Shown: in pieces, positions 48,601 through 57,274 of the stretch
Layout: each line of letters starts with the position of its first letter
How positions within the stretch are numbered: the first letter of the stretch is position 1
DNA from: Symsagittifera roscoffensis
Taxonomy: Eukaryota > Xenacoelomorpha > Acoela > Convolutidae
Assembly: GCF_963678635.1 (NCBI RefSeq)
Contig: NC_087065.1
Coordinates: 24,943,254-25,007,253 of the forward strand
Direction: 5' to 3'
Length of the DNA stretch: 64,000 nt
Notes under the pieces: model-generated
The model's database searches: none
What the model was told of the DNA's origin: nothing
What the model saw: the letters and a program-made list of their open reading frames with translations, nothing else
Made by a program: the position numbers and the translations under genes

Positions 48601-51278
48601 CCCGAACGACAACGGTGGTTGGAGACGATAAGAGATATGGGAAACTGAAGGCCCCAATAGGCGATGGCCTTTTTGCAGCTTATGATCCCTTGGATATGAA
48701 GGCTGCCAAGTATCTGATTGTGGCCGGCTCCGATTATCTCTACACGCCCCGTTCTCTATTCTGGCCCGATGTTATTTTCTTGACGGCACCTAAATTGGAC
48801 TGGGGACAAGCAATCGGCATGATGATAAGTGTGCGAAGGGTGGTCAGTATGGAGCCGCAGGTAATAGTGGTTGCAGGCTCCAATGATCATCTGCAAAGCA
48901 GGGGCTTATTGTCACGTCTGACGGATGGGTCGATCCCGAGTAACGAGGTTATAGGGGAGGCGATAATGACACTGCTCTCGGTGATGGCCGAGGTAGAGGC
49001 AGCAGCAAGACAACGCTTCACCATGAATGTGGTGAAGGTGATCTTTGTATTGTCACCAGGCTACGCTGCGTTGCCAGAACCCCTTCAATTTGTGTACACA
49101 ATGGTCACAACGATAGCAGAGGGGATATTCAACGTGATAATTCCTGCCCCGAACAGAGTAGTAGACCCAGATAATTACTACCCATCCCGATCTGAGCTTC
49201 CCGCTGTTTGGGCTGACATTTCCAGTGCCATACAAGGGCTCAGAGATTGTAGCACAACTCGGTTGGTGCTAGATGAAATTCTGGGGTTGGAGCTGTCCAA
49301 CTTCGCCAGATTACTGAAGTTAAGACCAGGGGTAGATGACGATCATCTGTTAGTACAACAGGTGGCTGATGATCTCTGGTTCAGACAGATGGATCATGCA
49401 GAGAATGAGCAGGGAAGGATGATCAGAAAGAACATGACGTCAGCGGAGGAGGACCTCATGGCAATGGCTTTGCGTACGAAGCCGCACAACAACGTATGGT
49501 TGTATTTGTCACCGAGGCTGTGCACCTTGGGTGAGGACGCGTTCGAGCATGCGCCGGCAATAATTAAAGAGATACATGTGTATCTAAAGAATCTATTTGA
49601 TGCCCGGGAGTTAGCTGGAGGCAAGATGTTGAAACTGATGCAAGACGTAAACACAATGTCGCTGGACAAGTTCCAAGCTGACGTGCTGGCCACGAAGGCA
49701 CAGTATGAACGATCCGATGCTATCTTGGGTGGAATGGGAGTGGGATGGACGCCATCTTTCCTATCGACGTGCTATCCGAAGGCATCTAGGAACCTGATCG
49801 CGAGTTTCGTCAAGGACATCAGGAAGTTGTCGATTGGCCTGGTGCTAGCCTTATACGTGACATTTGGTCATGAAAACTTTGTGAAAGGACCGGCAAACCT
49901 CTTTACCCAAGCGTTGGCAGATTTGAGATTGGATGGACTCCTGACTCTGATTGCCATGACCTACGGTCGACTGGGTGACTTGCTTGTGCTGTTGCGTTAC
50001 CCTGAACAACTACAGGGACCCAGTCGTGAGTTCAATGCACAGTTGGAAACCGCCTCGCTCAAGAAGATGAAAGACTGGAGGACTCTCCTGCTTCAATACC
50101 TCTTGCAACAGAACAGAAGCGTCACGGGAGAAGACAAGGTGGCGACGAACGCAGGCGAATGTAAGCAGTATTGTGGCATGCCCTTACTGACGGACTTGGC
50201 TGTCATGATGCGGATTGATCCGTTGGCTCTGGTCCACGGGCTGAGGGAATTCGTCACAGTGGTGTATGGACCGGTGATGTCTTTTGCGTTCCCGGATGTG
50301 CAAGTTAAAGCGTACAGGAATTCGGTGTTGTACGTCAACCTAGTCTCAGTCGTGGATTGTTCCGTGCTGAATTGGGTAGAGCAGAGTGAACTGAGAAGGC
50401 TGGCTAGCGACGATAGGCTGTTCGGAAGAATAGCAGAGCCAGGCTGGGTGTTGATGGACTTCAACAACCACTTCAAGTGCCGAATGGGCCGTGAGGATCT
50501 GTCCCACATCCAGTTTAACCCAAAACTTTGGAATTTGAGACCAGTGGTGAAAGATACAGGAGAGGCTGTGGGAGTACCTCAATTGCCAGGAGCCTACACA
50601 CACGCGAAAGAGAATCAGCGAACATGGCTTCCTGGTTCCAGGCCGCTGCCGGACCAATACCCTCGATATCCACCGATAAGGAGGATGTTGTTGGGAGTCA
50701 CATCTCCCATCATTGCCCCTCGCATCGGAGCAGCTCGTGATGCAGAAAAGAGAATGTTGAAGTGGAGTGAAGGGATGGAGCCGCGCTTCATCGGCTGGAA
50801 TGTGGCAGCCGCGCACACATTCGACTTCTCATTTCCTGATGCTTGGAGTAGGAAAAAGATCAAGGCACTACCCTCCAGGAGACCAGAGGTCTCGGCTGAA
50901 ACGTGGAACGAAGTGTATTCTCCCACGGATGACTTATCGAGACTGAAGTGGTCAGGAGAGGTGAAGGTAGTGATGATGGAAGTGGCAAAGGAGAGCAGAG
51001 GGGGCTCATATATAACGATAGAAGACCTAGCACCACATGGCGAGGAATCTGTGGAATTCCTGGTGATTGATGAGTTATTTTATCATGCAGGAGACATGAC
51101 CGTCCCGGCTCGGCCGGACTCGGGCATAGACTCACGACAAGGACCTTCAGGACCCAGGCCGAAACCTGATGCAGGTGATGATGAATTGATGGATCAGGAC
51201 GATAACGATGACGAGACCGGAAGTAAGACGGAAAAACCGGGAGAGACCGATCTGGAACGTTGGAGAGGGACTTGCTAG
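42648..51278 (+). CDS. ORF3 polyprotein with SGNH hydrolase (F1-right), N-terminal 2,876 codons
   Basis: ATG at 42648. Domain order: helical N-terminus, coiled coil (about 160-215), SGNH hydrolase (S404 in IIGDSLV, G424-G425, GTND at 451-454, D547 and H550 in DGVHFN, so the catalytic set is intact), Ser/Arg/Pro linker, second SGNH-like domain (VAGSDYLY; AGSNDHLQ at about 924-931), helical region. Then the tandem duplication repeats coiled-coil end, SGNH and second domain, followed by the single remaining part through RFIGWNVAAAHTF to an acidic linker. A one-base deletion at about 51255 (relative to F1-left) ends the frame at 51278; the protein continues in the frame from 51260. Esterase, acyl-hydrolase or polysaccharide deacetylase roles are typical for SGNH enzymes; the substrate here is unknown. 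Confidence 0.9.
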   Translation: MGDTNELMEFLSASLGATLDEIYQRLIDCDFTREDPGLAMFVVALLNALGREGRGNRPTEVVLMLAFGESGTAERGRNRLMRWRRGEMSGHDLAHEPGLGEQRDHRLGEMPLPVQPAHPLIGAKRQRDGPGPSHSVDTPTAAPPLKKVRVNEMEIQTSETIETLEKKEKDQSELCAKLQEYRAIARERDEWRKKYEDLQVAYKEDEIKHLKELYMAKVSQVSPEVLASMRSSEVSNDTRSKTTAQELCASRGPEVLDLRASRGPEAPQQTRPSASSQRFTIPDPSDTYLAPQFQESFNQVARAAMDEINRGTERTLVRIVPSQRRDHSSNSSERTTRTIACSAPGGVFEKSRVVDIRKNLMARHQFTQVPAEHPRACLNDMSWNPATSDQVIPPGSRHLIIGDSLVRDLNEIFVYGQTTILSFGGASVAQVIKMMEFQSEDHLDTLIIMLGTNDVSRAPVTPENKWEPLLVCLLNELKEKYRPKLVILCTIPSNPLVGTIAADFMNGNVTRWNGMTRSLVRNNPGELRLLDLENMLRMTDHIALTKDGVHFNTQRGRHWINDVFQTQLREAEQESMATGSLARTNSTGGGRIRATVPESLANRLGPLATETVGAATVAPSSNVRDRLGTAPPPRPQSIGSRLGRSVEQNNRNNSQTASRRNDPPATTNPASTAGPSTSTVPAEGIESGSRLLWNRSDPSHWGQYKTDMSAKLNMNTLTCREDAMRMTGGESPTVSRLYRIPGVDWLLAEQEKFSSSTSFRHVDLNGLPHDNTFAPLNTRSLTDVRDRTRERTPPARKGKFQTENKPNNKHHKMYRQFAKPPGQTPGEYSRDYPRTTTVVGDDKRYGKLKAPIGDGLFAAYDPLDMKAAKYLIVAGSDYLYTPRSLFWSDVIFLTAPKFDWGQAIGMMISVRRVVSMEPQVIVVAGSNDHLQSRGLLSRLTDGSIPSNEVIGEAIMTLLSVMAEVEAAARQRFTMNVVKVIFVLSPGYAALPEPLQFVYTMVTTIAEGIFNVIIPAPNRVVDPDNYYPSRSELPAVWADISSAIQGLRDCSTTRLVLDEILGLELSNFARLLKLRPGVDDDHLLVQQVADDLWFRQMDHAENEQGRMIRKNMTSAEEDLMAMALRTKPHNNVWLYLSPRLCTLGEDAFEHAPTIIKEIHVYLKNLFDARELAGGKMLKLMQDVNTMSLDKFQADVLAKKAQYERSDAILGGMGVGWTPSFLSTCYPKASRNLIASFVKDIRKLSSGLVLALYVTFGHENFVKGPANLFTQALADLRLDGLLTLIAMTYGRLGDLLVLLRYPEQLQGPSREFNAQLETASLKKMKDWRTLLLQYLLQQNRSVTGEDKVATNAGECKQYCGMPLLKELYMAKVSQVSPEVLASMRSSEGSNDTRPKTTAQELCASRGPEVLDLRASRGPEAPQQTRPSASSQRFTIPDPSDTYLAPQFQESFNQVARAAMDEINRGTERTLVRIVPSQRRDHSSNSSERTTRTIACSAPGGVFEKSRVVDIRKNLMARHQFTQVPAEHPRACLNDMSWNPATSDQVIPPGSRHLIIGDSLVRDLNEIFVYGQTTILSFGGASVAQVIKMMDFQSEDHLDTLIIMLGTNDVSRAPVTPENKWEPLLVCLLNELKEKYRPKLVILCTIPSNPLVGTIAADFMNGNVTRWNGMTRSLVRNNPGELRLLDLENMLRMTDHIALTKDGVHFNTQRGRHWINDVFQTQLREAEQESRATGSLARTNSTGGGRIRATVPESLANRLGPLATETVGAATVAPSSNVRDRLGTAPPPRPQSIGSRLGRSVEQNNRNNSQTASRRNDPPATTNPASTAGPSTSTVPAEGIESGSRLLWNRSDPSHWGQYKTDMSAKLNMNTLTCREDAMRMTGGESPTVSRLYRIPGVDWLLAEQEKFSSSTSLRHVDLNGLPHDNTFAPLNTRSLTDVRDRTRERTPPARKGKFQTENKPNNKHHKMYRQFAKPPGQTPGEYSRDYPRTTTVVGDDKRYGKLKAPIGDGLFAAYDPLDMKAAKYLIVAGSDYLYTPRSLFWPDVIFLTAPKLDWGQAIGMMISVRRVVSMEPQVIVVAGSNDHLQSRGLLSRLTDGSIPSNEVIGEAIMTLLSVMAEVEAAARQRFTMNVVKVIFVLSPGYAALPEPLQFVYTMVTTIAEGIFNVIIPAPNRVVDPDNYYPSRSELPAVWADISSAIQGLRDCSTTRLVLDEILGLELSNFARLLKLRPGVDDDHLLVQQVADDLWFRQMDHAENEQGRMIRKNMTSAEEDLMAMALRTKPHNNVWLYLSPRLCTLGEDAFEHAPAIIKEIHVYLKNLFDARELAGGKMLKLMQDVNTMSLDKFQADVLATKAQYERSDAILGGMGVGWTPSFLSTCYPKASRNLIASFVKDIRKLSIGLVLALYVTFGHENFVKGPANLFTQALADLRLDGLLTLIAMTYGRLGDLLVLLRYPEQLQGPSREFNAQLETASLKKMKDWRTLLLQYLLQQNRSVTGEDKVATNAGECKQYCGMPLLTDLAVMMRIDPLALVHGLREFVTVVYGPVMSFAFPDVQVKAYRNSVLYVNLVSVVDCSVLNWVEQSELRRLASDDRLFGRIAEPGWVLMDFNNHFKCRMGREDLSHIQFNPKLWNLRPVVKDTGEAVGVPQLPGAYTHAKENQRTWLPGSRPLPDQYPRYPPIRRMLLGVTSPIIAPRIGAARDAEKRMLKWSEGMEPRFIGWNVAAAHTFDFSFPDAWSRKKIKALPSRRPEVSAETWNEVYSPTDDLSRLKWSGEVKVVMMEVAKESRGGSYITIEDLAPHGEESVEFLVIDELFYHAGDMTVPARPDSGIDSRQGPSGPRPKPDAGDDELMDQDDNDDETGSKTEKPGETDLERWRGTC
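43275..46730 (+). repeat. Tandem duplication in ORF3, copy 1 (3,456 bp)
   Basis: Starts at CTGAAGGAGCTGTATATGGC in the coiled coil; copy 2 follows directly. The length equals 1,152 codons, so the frame is preserved. Where the copies differ, this one often carries the residue not seen in F1-left (for example FWSDV, APKFDW, LAKKAQ, LSSGLV). Confidence 0.97.
46731..50186 (+). repeat. Tandem duplication in ORF3, copy 2 (3,456 bp)
   Basis: Nearly identical to 43275-46730, with a few dozen or fewer substitutions. The junction CCCTTACTG/AAGGAG at 46730 matches, through the shared CTGA, the single-copy continuation CCCTTACTGACGG at 50181. It generally keeps the F1-left-like residues (FWPDV, APKLDW, LSIGLV). 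Confidence 0.97.
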
Positions 51279-54200
51279 AATACCGGTTTAGTGAAGATGA
51301 CGATGGGGAGGTCGATAGGAGTCTACTGGTAATGACGCCATCATCTTTCATGTCCCCTACAAAGGAGGCGTCGGCCGATCTATCTCCGATGGACCCAATA
51401 AGCCAGGCTAGAGAGTGCCGAAGCAAGGATCCGCAGAGACTGCTTCATGAATCACCGAGGAGGAGGAAAATCGAAGAGTCGATGAAGATATCATTCCTCA
51501 GTACGTTACCAGAAGAGGAATGGGAAAGATATCAAATGGAACTGGAAGGCAAGACAGGAGCAACCTGGAGCCGACTGAACTTCATGGAAAAATCGTGGGA
51601 CGTGATACGACGATATGGGACACAATCCATAATGAAGGTGGGATTGAATCAACCCATCATGCGTGAGGTCCTGGAGAAAATAGTGAACTCCATGGAGTCG
51701 GATGTTCTGACCGAGTCAGTTACAGAAGACAGTGCCGATGATCAGCAGGGCACAAAGAAGTTACTTGTTAGACGAGCCAAAAAAGGGCTGAAGAGACTGA
51801 GAGGAAAGACAGGGAGTCGAGTCGTGAACCAGAGGGTGGTGAAGTCAAAAGCCAAGACCGTGGTGACCTCTCTGATTAGTACGGGTCGGTCAGGCGAGAG
51901 CGGGCAAGGAGATGGTGCGACACCAGCCGGGGGAGAAAAAGAAAACCTGATACCCCCTATGCTCTTGGCAGGTCTGACCATAACCGCTACGAGATCGAAG
52001 AAGACGGCGCGAACCCTGGCAGACACTAAGTTAGAAATGGAAATCCTCAGTCAATGTGGATCTGGAGGACTTGAAGATTATAGACCCTCGCGAATCAACA
52101 TGGCCAAGTTGAAACTGGAAGGACAACTCGACGTGGTCGAGTACAGTCGAATAACTGTGCCGGAATCGGTCCACATGGGAGATCCGGCAGGGGGTTATGT
52201 GGAGATGTTGAAAGCGAGGAACTCCGCGAGAGGGCACCTGATGGCTTGGAGCGAGAAGCGAGTCATGCAGGAATATCTGAAAGAGCTCACGGAGAATTCG
52301 AACTTGAATCGAAAAGAGTACGGAACGGTAATGTCCTCTGAAGCGAACGAAGTCGGATTGGAAAAATTGCTAGAAATCTCCTGGAGGGCGGCCCTCCAGA
52401 GATACTTCGACGAGGCGATGCATGCACCTGCTACGGTGGCGGCATACCTGGCTCATCCTTGCGTGAGAACTGATCTGCAAGTACGGTTGGCTTGGTGCTT
52501 GATGGGCATCAAGAGAGCGGAGTATGAAGCCAGTAATGATTCGAAATCACGGGAACAGGAACTGGAGTTGATGGAAGCTCTGCGAGCGTCGATTTCGAAA
52601 GACGATTCTGCGATAGCATGGGCTAAGCGTAAGGATGCCCTTTGCTTTGTCAGGTTCGTGGTGGATCGTGTCCCCACTCCTGTTTTGGGAGAATGTATAA
52701 AGATCATTCGGCAAAAGGGAGTTGATTGCGAAAGGAACTTCCTTAGGGCACTACTGGAACTATATCAGGACATGCCATTGACTGTGCCAAGCAAGGAGTC
52801 GAGTGATATGGAAAGCTATCGCAAGTTGGAAGAGGTGAGAAGATATTCCAACAAAGAATTGAAAGTGAGCCGAGAGTTGATTGAAGCGGTCAGAGGACAA
52901 AAAGAGTTTGCAACACTAGGGAAACTGAAGTCATTCCAATATGTGTTTGGCATACCGGGGATGGCGTATAATCCCTTCCTGAATGAAGAAGCCAGGGAAG
53001 CGTACTTCGACTATGAGCAAGTCATAGTACTCAATTTCTGGGTCGAACGTATTAAAGAAACTGGGATGCTGATGGTGGAACAACCCAAGCTGGGAATTAT
53101 TTTGGAAGAACGAGTGGTCGAACCCTCGGTTCCCGAGCTAAAGGGGCAAGTGAGTTTTGATTGTGGTTCTTGGGACGGTCCCTTGAAAACCAGTCTAGTG
53201 ACGATGTGGGAGCTCATGAAGCCTTCTTGGTGCCCTCATCCTAATGCCGGTTTAATCTGGGACATGACGGCGGATATCACGTTAGACCTAGATGATGACG
53301 CGAGTTTACATGATCTGGCCATGATACACCATCTGCTGGCCATGAAGTCGACGAAGCGGAAGAGCAATCCATCCACGGAGCTGCCTGAGGAAAGTCCATC
53401 GAGCGATTGGTTGAAGCAAGGCACATGCTTGGCTCAACAAAGTAGGATGGAAGGGCATGTTTGCAACTTTGGACACTGCCTGATTACGCTGAGCGAGCAG
53501 CGTCGACAACTGGCACGGTTGTACGGAAGATTGAGCATGTCAGATAAGAGTGCCATGGAGTTGGTTGCAGACTGCCATGGGGTGACGGACGTAAACCTGA
53601 TCACAGCCTTGGGATTTTGTAGCATGACGAGTTCGATAGAATCACTCGAGCGCCTGGAGTGTTCCCATGAGCTAGTGACGTCCCTCAGCGTGGAAATATT
53701 CCCTGGAGCATTACAGACAGAGCAGAAGATTGGAGGCTGGCGAGAAGCTCTAGAAAATGAAATGAATCTGAAGGATAGTGAAGCCTATCACAGACCTACT
53801 GGTTCAAAATATATGGTGGGTTCAAGCTCCGCGCCATATTGTAATAGCAAGTATCCTACGCACATGCTAGTGATGGATGCTAGGACGCAACAAGTATTGG
53901 TTGACCAACTTTTCTCTGTGCCAAAGTGCGTGAGGTTGGCCAGAATGTCGGAAAGGTCATATGACTTGTTGCCAAAGATCTTTCGGGTAGTCCCGAAGAG
54001 ATCCGAAGGCGAGTTGCAAGACGTTGTGGGTGAAGAGTTCATGAGACTGAACGAAGGTAACGTGAGTGAGTTCTAGAAACAGAAAGCGAGTGGAGCGTTA
54101 CCCACTGAATTCCCCACCATAGAAGAGAAAGACGATTTACATAAAATTCTGATGGAAGTGGAACCGTTGCTGGGAGCCTCAGGGTATCGGACACGAAGGA

Positions 54201-54964
54201 ACATAGTGAGAACCCATGGGGAGTATCCTTGCCACTGCTTGGTGCAGACGTTGTGGTACCCCAAACGCGGGAATCTGATGCTAGTATGGGACGTGGAGGA
54301 GTTGTACTCTACGGGGTTGCCCGATCAGAATCAACAAGTGTCAATCGTGGTGGTTAGCGCCATGCTAGCAGTGAGATGGCTGGAGGCTAACGCGGACACA
54401 AGTCAGCAGGAGACGGCCGTGCCGACTCCTGAACAGCTGAGCAACGTAAAAATGAGTCGTGAATTGGATCTTTTCAGGACCACCTGCAAGGTTCTGAGGA
54501 TACCTAAAGCCATTGAAAGAATATGGTCAAGGCAAAGATTGATGCCTTGGTTCCGTGCAGTGATGACGTCATAGATGTATGAACGCGCGAAGCGTCATAT
54601 GTCGAGGAACACGGAAGCCTATCAATCTTTCCTGCTAGATATAGGACCAGGAGCCTATAAGAGAGCATTCTTGACGCACAGAAACGCGGTCACCACAGCG
54701 GTGAAGCGGGTAGCTGGAACGCCTTGTGTTACTGAAGAGGAGAAGAAAGAGGTCTTAAGAGCTGACCTAGAACGAAACGTGAGCCTATGTCTTCACAACA
54801 GCTTTTGCAGGAACCGGGAGCAGAAGGTGAATGTGGACTTGCTACCTTGCTGCAAACCGAGGCTGTTGGAACAGGAGAGTTGGGGCACGGCCCGCAACTC
54901 CATGGACATGCTGGAGAAAGTGTTGGAAGACAGCGAAGACCAAGATGGAGAAGTGATGGAATGA
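51260..54964 (+). pseudogene. ORF3 C-terminal part (F1-right), one frame with two TAG codons
   Basis: A single frame of 1,235 codons. Contains the acidic and basic linkers, the long helical domain (to WELMKPSW at about 53228), the cysteine-containing domain (ADCHGVTDVNL, FPGALQTEQK, FSVPKCVRLARMSE), and the C-terminal Cys/His part (CHCLVQTLWYPKR, LMPWFRAVMT, LCLHNSFCRNRE, LPCCK). TAG at 54074-54076 stands where F1-left has CAG and F2-right GAG; TAG at 54572-54574 stands where F1-left and F2-right have TGG. Ends with TGA at 54962-54964. Not a separate gene: it joins the preceding ORF3 frame through a one-base indel. Confidence 0.85.
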
Positions 54965-55533
54965 AGATGACCAAAGAAGAGAAGAGAAGGAGAGAAAACT
55001 TGATCGTATTTGTGTGCTAAAACTTAAACCAATCAACCAAGTTTTGATTATTGAACTTGTGAAACTTTTTGTTTTGATCTAGTTTGGTCAGACCAAACTA
55101 TAATGTTGCAATTGTTAAAATTGTTGAAATTGTTGATTTTAGTTATGGCTATTTATGTATGTATATGAGGAACCTAGGTGAGTATATTTACCTATTTATT
55201 CACGACTGAAGTTTTAAACCTGTGTAAGACACAAATTCACTGTGTGGCGACATGGTAAGTTTGAGTAAACTCGCTCTGGAAGGGTGGGTAACTCAAGAAC
55301 TTTCCTAGCCACAGAGTTTCTTAGTTTTAATATTGAAAGGACCGCATAAATGACTGATTATACTTGGTGAGTGAAGTTAAGTTAATTTTAACGGGTGCGT
55401 GGCCGTGCCACGTCCCACTTTTTAATCACAAAGAGCGAAAAGAAGTTTTATGGCAAGACGACGTAAGTAGTCAGAAAAGAAATTTTATCTAGGACACTCC
55501 TCATGGTGCAAAATTTGGTGAAAATGTTGAAAG
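54965..55533 (+). other. F1-right 3' UTR, cut off by the F2 insertion
   Basis: Matches 6388 down to about 5840 of F1-left, including the AGTTTGGT hairpin and the AGGACACTCCTCATGGTGCA segment, then meets the F2 LTR at 55534. The polypurine tract and 3' LTR are not in the window. Confidence 0.75.
55081..55099 (+). promoter_or_regulatory. Conserved 8-bp hairpin in the F1 3' UTR (F1-right)
   Basis: AGTTTGGT-CAG-ACCAAACT; same stem as 6258-6276 with another loop. Confidence 0.5.
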
Positions 55534-56455
55534 TGTAACATTCGCCCGGAAGATACATATCGACGGATAACAAAACTAAGTCTTAAGACGACTGGCTAGC
55601 GTCTAAACAGAGCTTTGCATGTTTTTCACCGTCTCTACCAAGCCAGTACTTTTCGGTGGTCTTTCTTACATCAGGCTGACAAAAACGTTACTGTTCTCCG
55701 GCTTCGACCAGAACGCTCAAATTAACTGAATTACATGCGAAATTAGTGAGCTCATGGCTGGGTCTCTGTATACCCAGACCACGAGGTCACTCCTAAAAAC
55801 AGGGCTACTACTTATCATATTACTATTGTTTTTGTTCAGTAGATAAAAATCATCATCTCCATCGAAGATGGATCAACCCTTTCCCCCAACTCCTAGCACC
55901 TCATCCTTGTCAAAACTAATCAAAATATCAGTTAAATTCAAGTCAGGACATGACAGGATGCTAAAAGTTTATGTGAGTTAATAAAAGTTTCCGTCCCGAG
56001 ACCCTTCCGGATTCTTGAATCCGCTGAATCAAGCTCCTTACTCTTGATTTCTTGCTAATCCGGAAGGCTGGTTCTCACCCTTCACCGTTGTTGGCAACGG
56101 CCTTGCAACTATTGTAGCAGCACAATAGTTGCAACTCGGAGCGTTCTCTGCTATTCTGTAGTTCGTTGTCGTTTTCCAATCTCGATTTTCGTACTGTTCG
56201 CAATCGCAGATAAAAGTTGTTCTGTTTTTTACTCGCTTTTTTGTTAAAAATGGCCGTTTCAGCATTTCTCAGAAACGTGACGTCATCATTCGAATTTTTG
56301 AAAATTTAAAATACTAGAATATTCTAGCCCTCACCGTTTGGCTAAACGTTCCAATAACGTCGCTAATCCTTCGAAATCATCAACTCGGAAGGCTTACTGC
56401 TCAAAATTCGAATCCTGCATAAATTGCATTTTGGCCATTCTGGTCGAATGTCACA
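55534..56455 (-). repeat. 3' LTR of F2-right (about 922 bp)
   Basis: Plus-strand ends TGTAACATTCGCCCGG and GTCGAATGTCACA. Similar over its length to 3644-4561. Borders the polypurine tract at 56456 and F1-right 3' UTR sequence at 55533. Confidence 0.85.
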
Positions 56456-56470
56456 TACTCCCCGGACAGT
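56456..56470 (-). promoter_or_regulatory. Polypurine tract of F2-right
   Basis: Sense GGACTGTCCGGGGAGTA directly before the LTR start TGTGACATTC; identical to the F1-left tract. Confidence 0.75.
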
Positions 56471-57274
56471 CCGGTCAATGTCCTCATTGAATCGCGCAAT
56501 GTTCTAAATGGTTACAGTGTCATCGAACAGAATTTACAAAATGCACGAAATTACTTTTATCTACGTCACATCGATTCACTGCAGAATATAAATGGCATCA
56601 AACTACATCACTATAGCCTTCAAATTCTTTCATTAATCTGCACATTGAGGATATGACTTAAGATAAAACATATTTTCTGACTTCCAGTGTCAATGTCCCG
56701 ATTGAAACTTTTTCTCCTAGATTTAAAAGGTGTTGGCTTGCAGGACAGTCCTGCCAACCAACAAGCTAAAATTATCCTACTATGCTCCTTCCCTTCGGAA
56801 ATCTTGCTTGTCTATTGTCCTGAGTATTAAAACTAAGAAACTTTGTGGTTAGAAAGAACAATGCAACAACCTCCCTCCTCAAGAAGTTACTCAAGTTTTT
56901 CATGTCACCACAAAGTTATCAGTCTTCCTAAGTGATTAAAAACAATCATGCAGGCTGGAATATTTAAATATACTCTTCCCTCAAGCCTTTCTAAATAAAT
57001 AATAAGTGAGTGTCTCTAAAGCCACTTCAACTAAAACCAAAATGCAAATTTATAAATGCAACAATTCCAAAACTCAACTAAATGTTTCAGTTTTCAATTA
57101 CAACTTGGTTGCTTGGTTTCTCACTTGAGTTTTTCACACACATAAAACAATTCTGAGTTTTAACTTTTCTTCATCATCCCTTTGTTTTCTTCTTTTTTCG
57201 TCGTTTAGAAGTTCTAAAACTTCTAAATTCTTCTAATTTTCTTTCTTGCTGCCTCTTGTTTTCTCGACCATTCG
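56456..57274 (-). other. F2-right 3' UTR (about 0.8 kb)
   Basis: AT-rich and non-coding; partly alignable with the F1 3' UTR (for example AATGGCATC...ACTACATC at 56590). Nothing else recognised. Confidence 0.6.

Larger units (their letters stand above)
28710..55533 (+). mobile_element. F1-right: giant Ty3-type LTR element, interrupted at its 3' end
   Basis: 5' LTR 28710-29591, primer site 29604-29622, leader, gag, pol, ORF3 and most of the 3' UTR. It is colinear with F1-left in inverted orientation. At 55533 the 3' UTR stops against an F2 LTR, about 170 bp short of where F1-left has its polypurine tract, so the rest should lie beyond the F2 insertion, outside the window. Lesions: 7-bp duplication in gag, 5-bp duplication before integrase, 13-bp deletion before the macro-like domain, 1-bp deletion and two TAG codons in ORF3, and a 3,456-bp in-frame duplication in ORF3. 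Confidence 0.9.
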
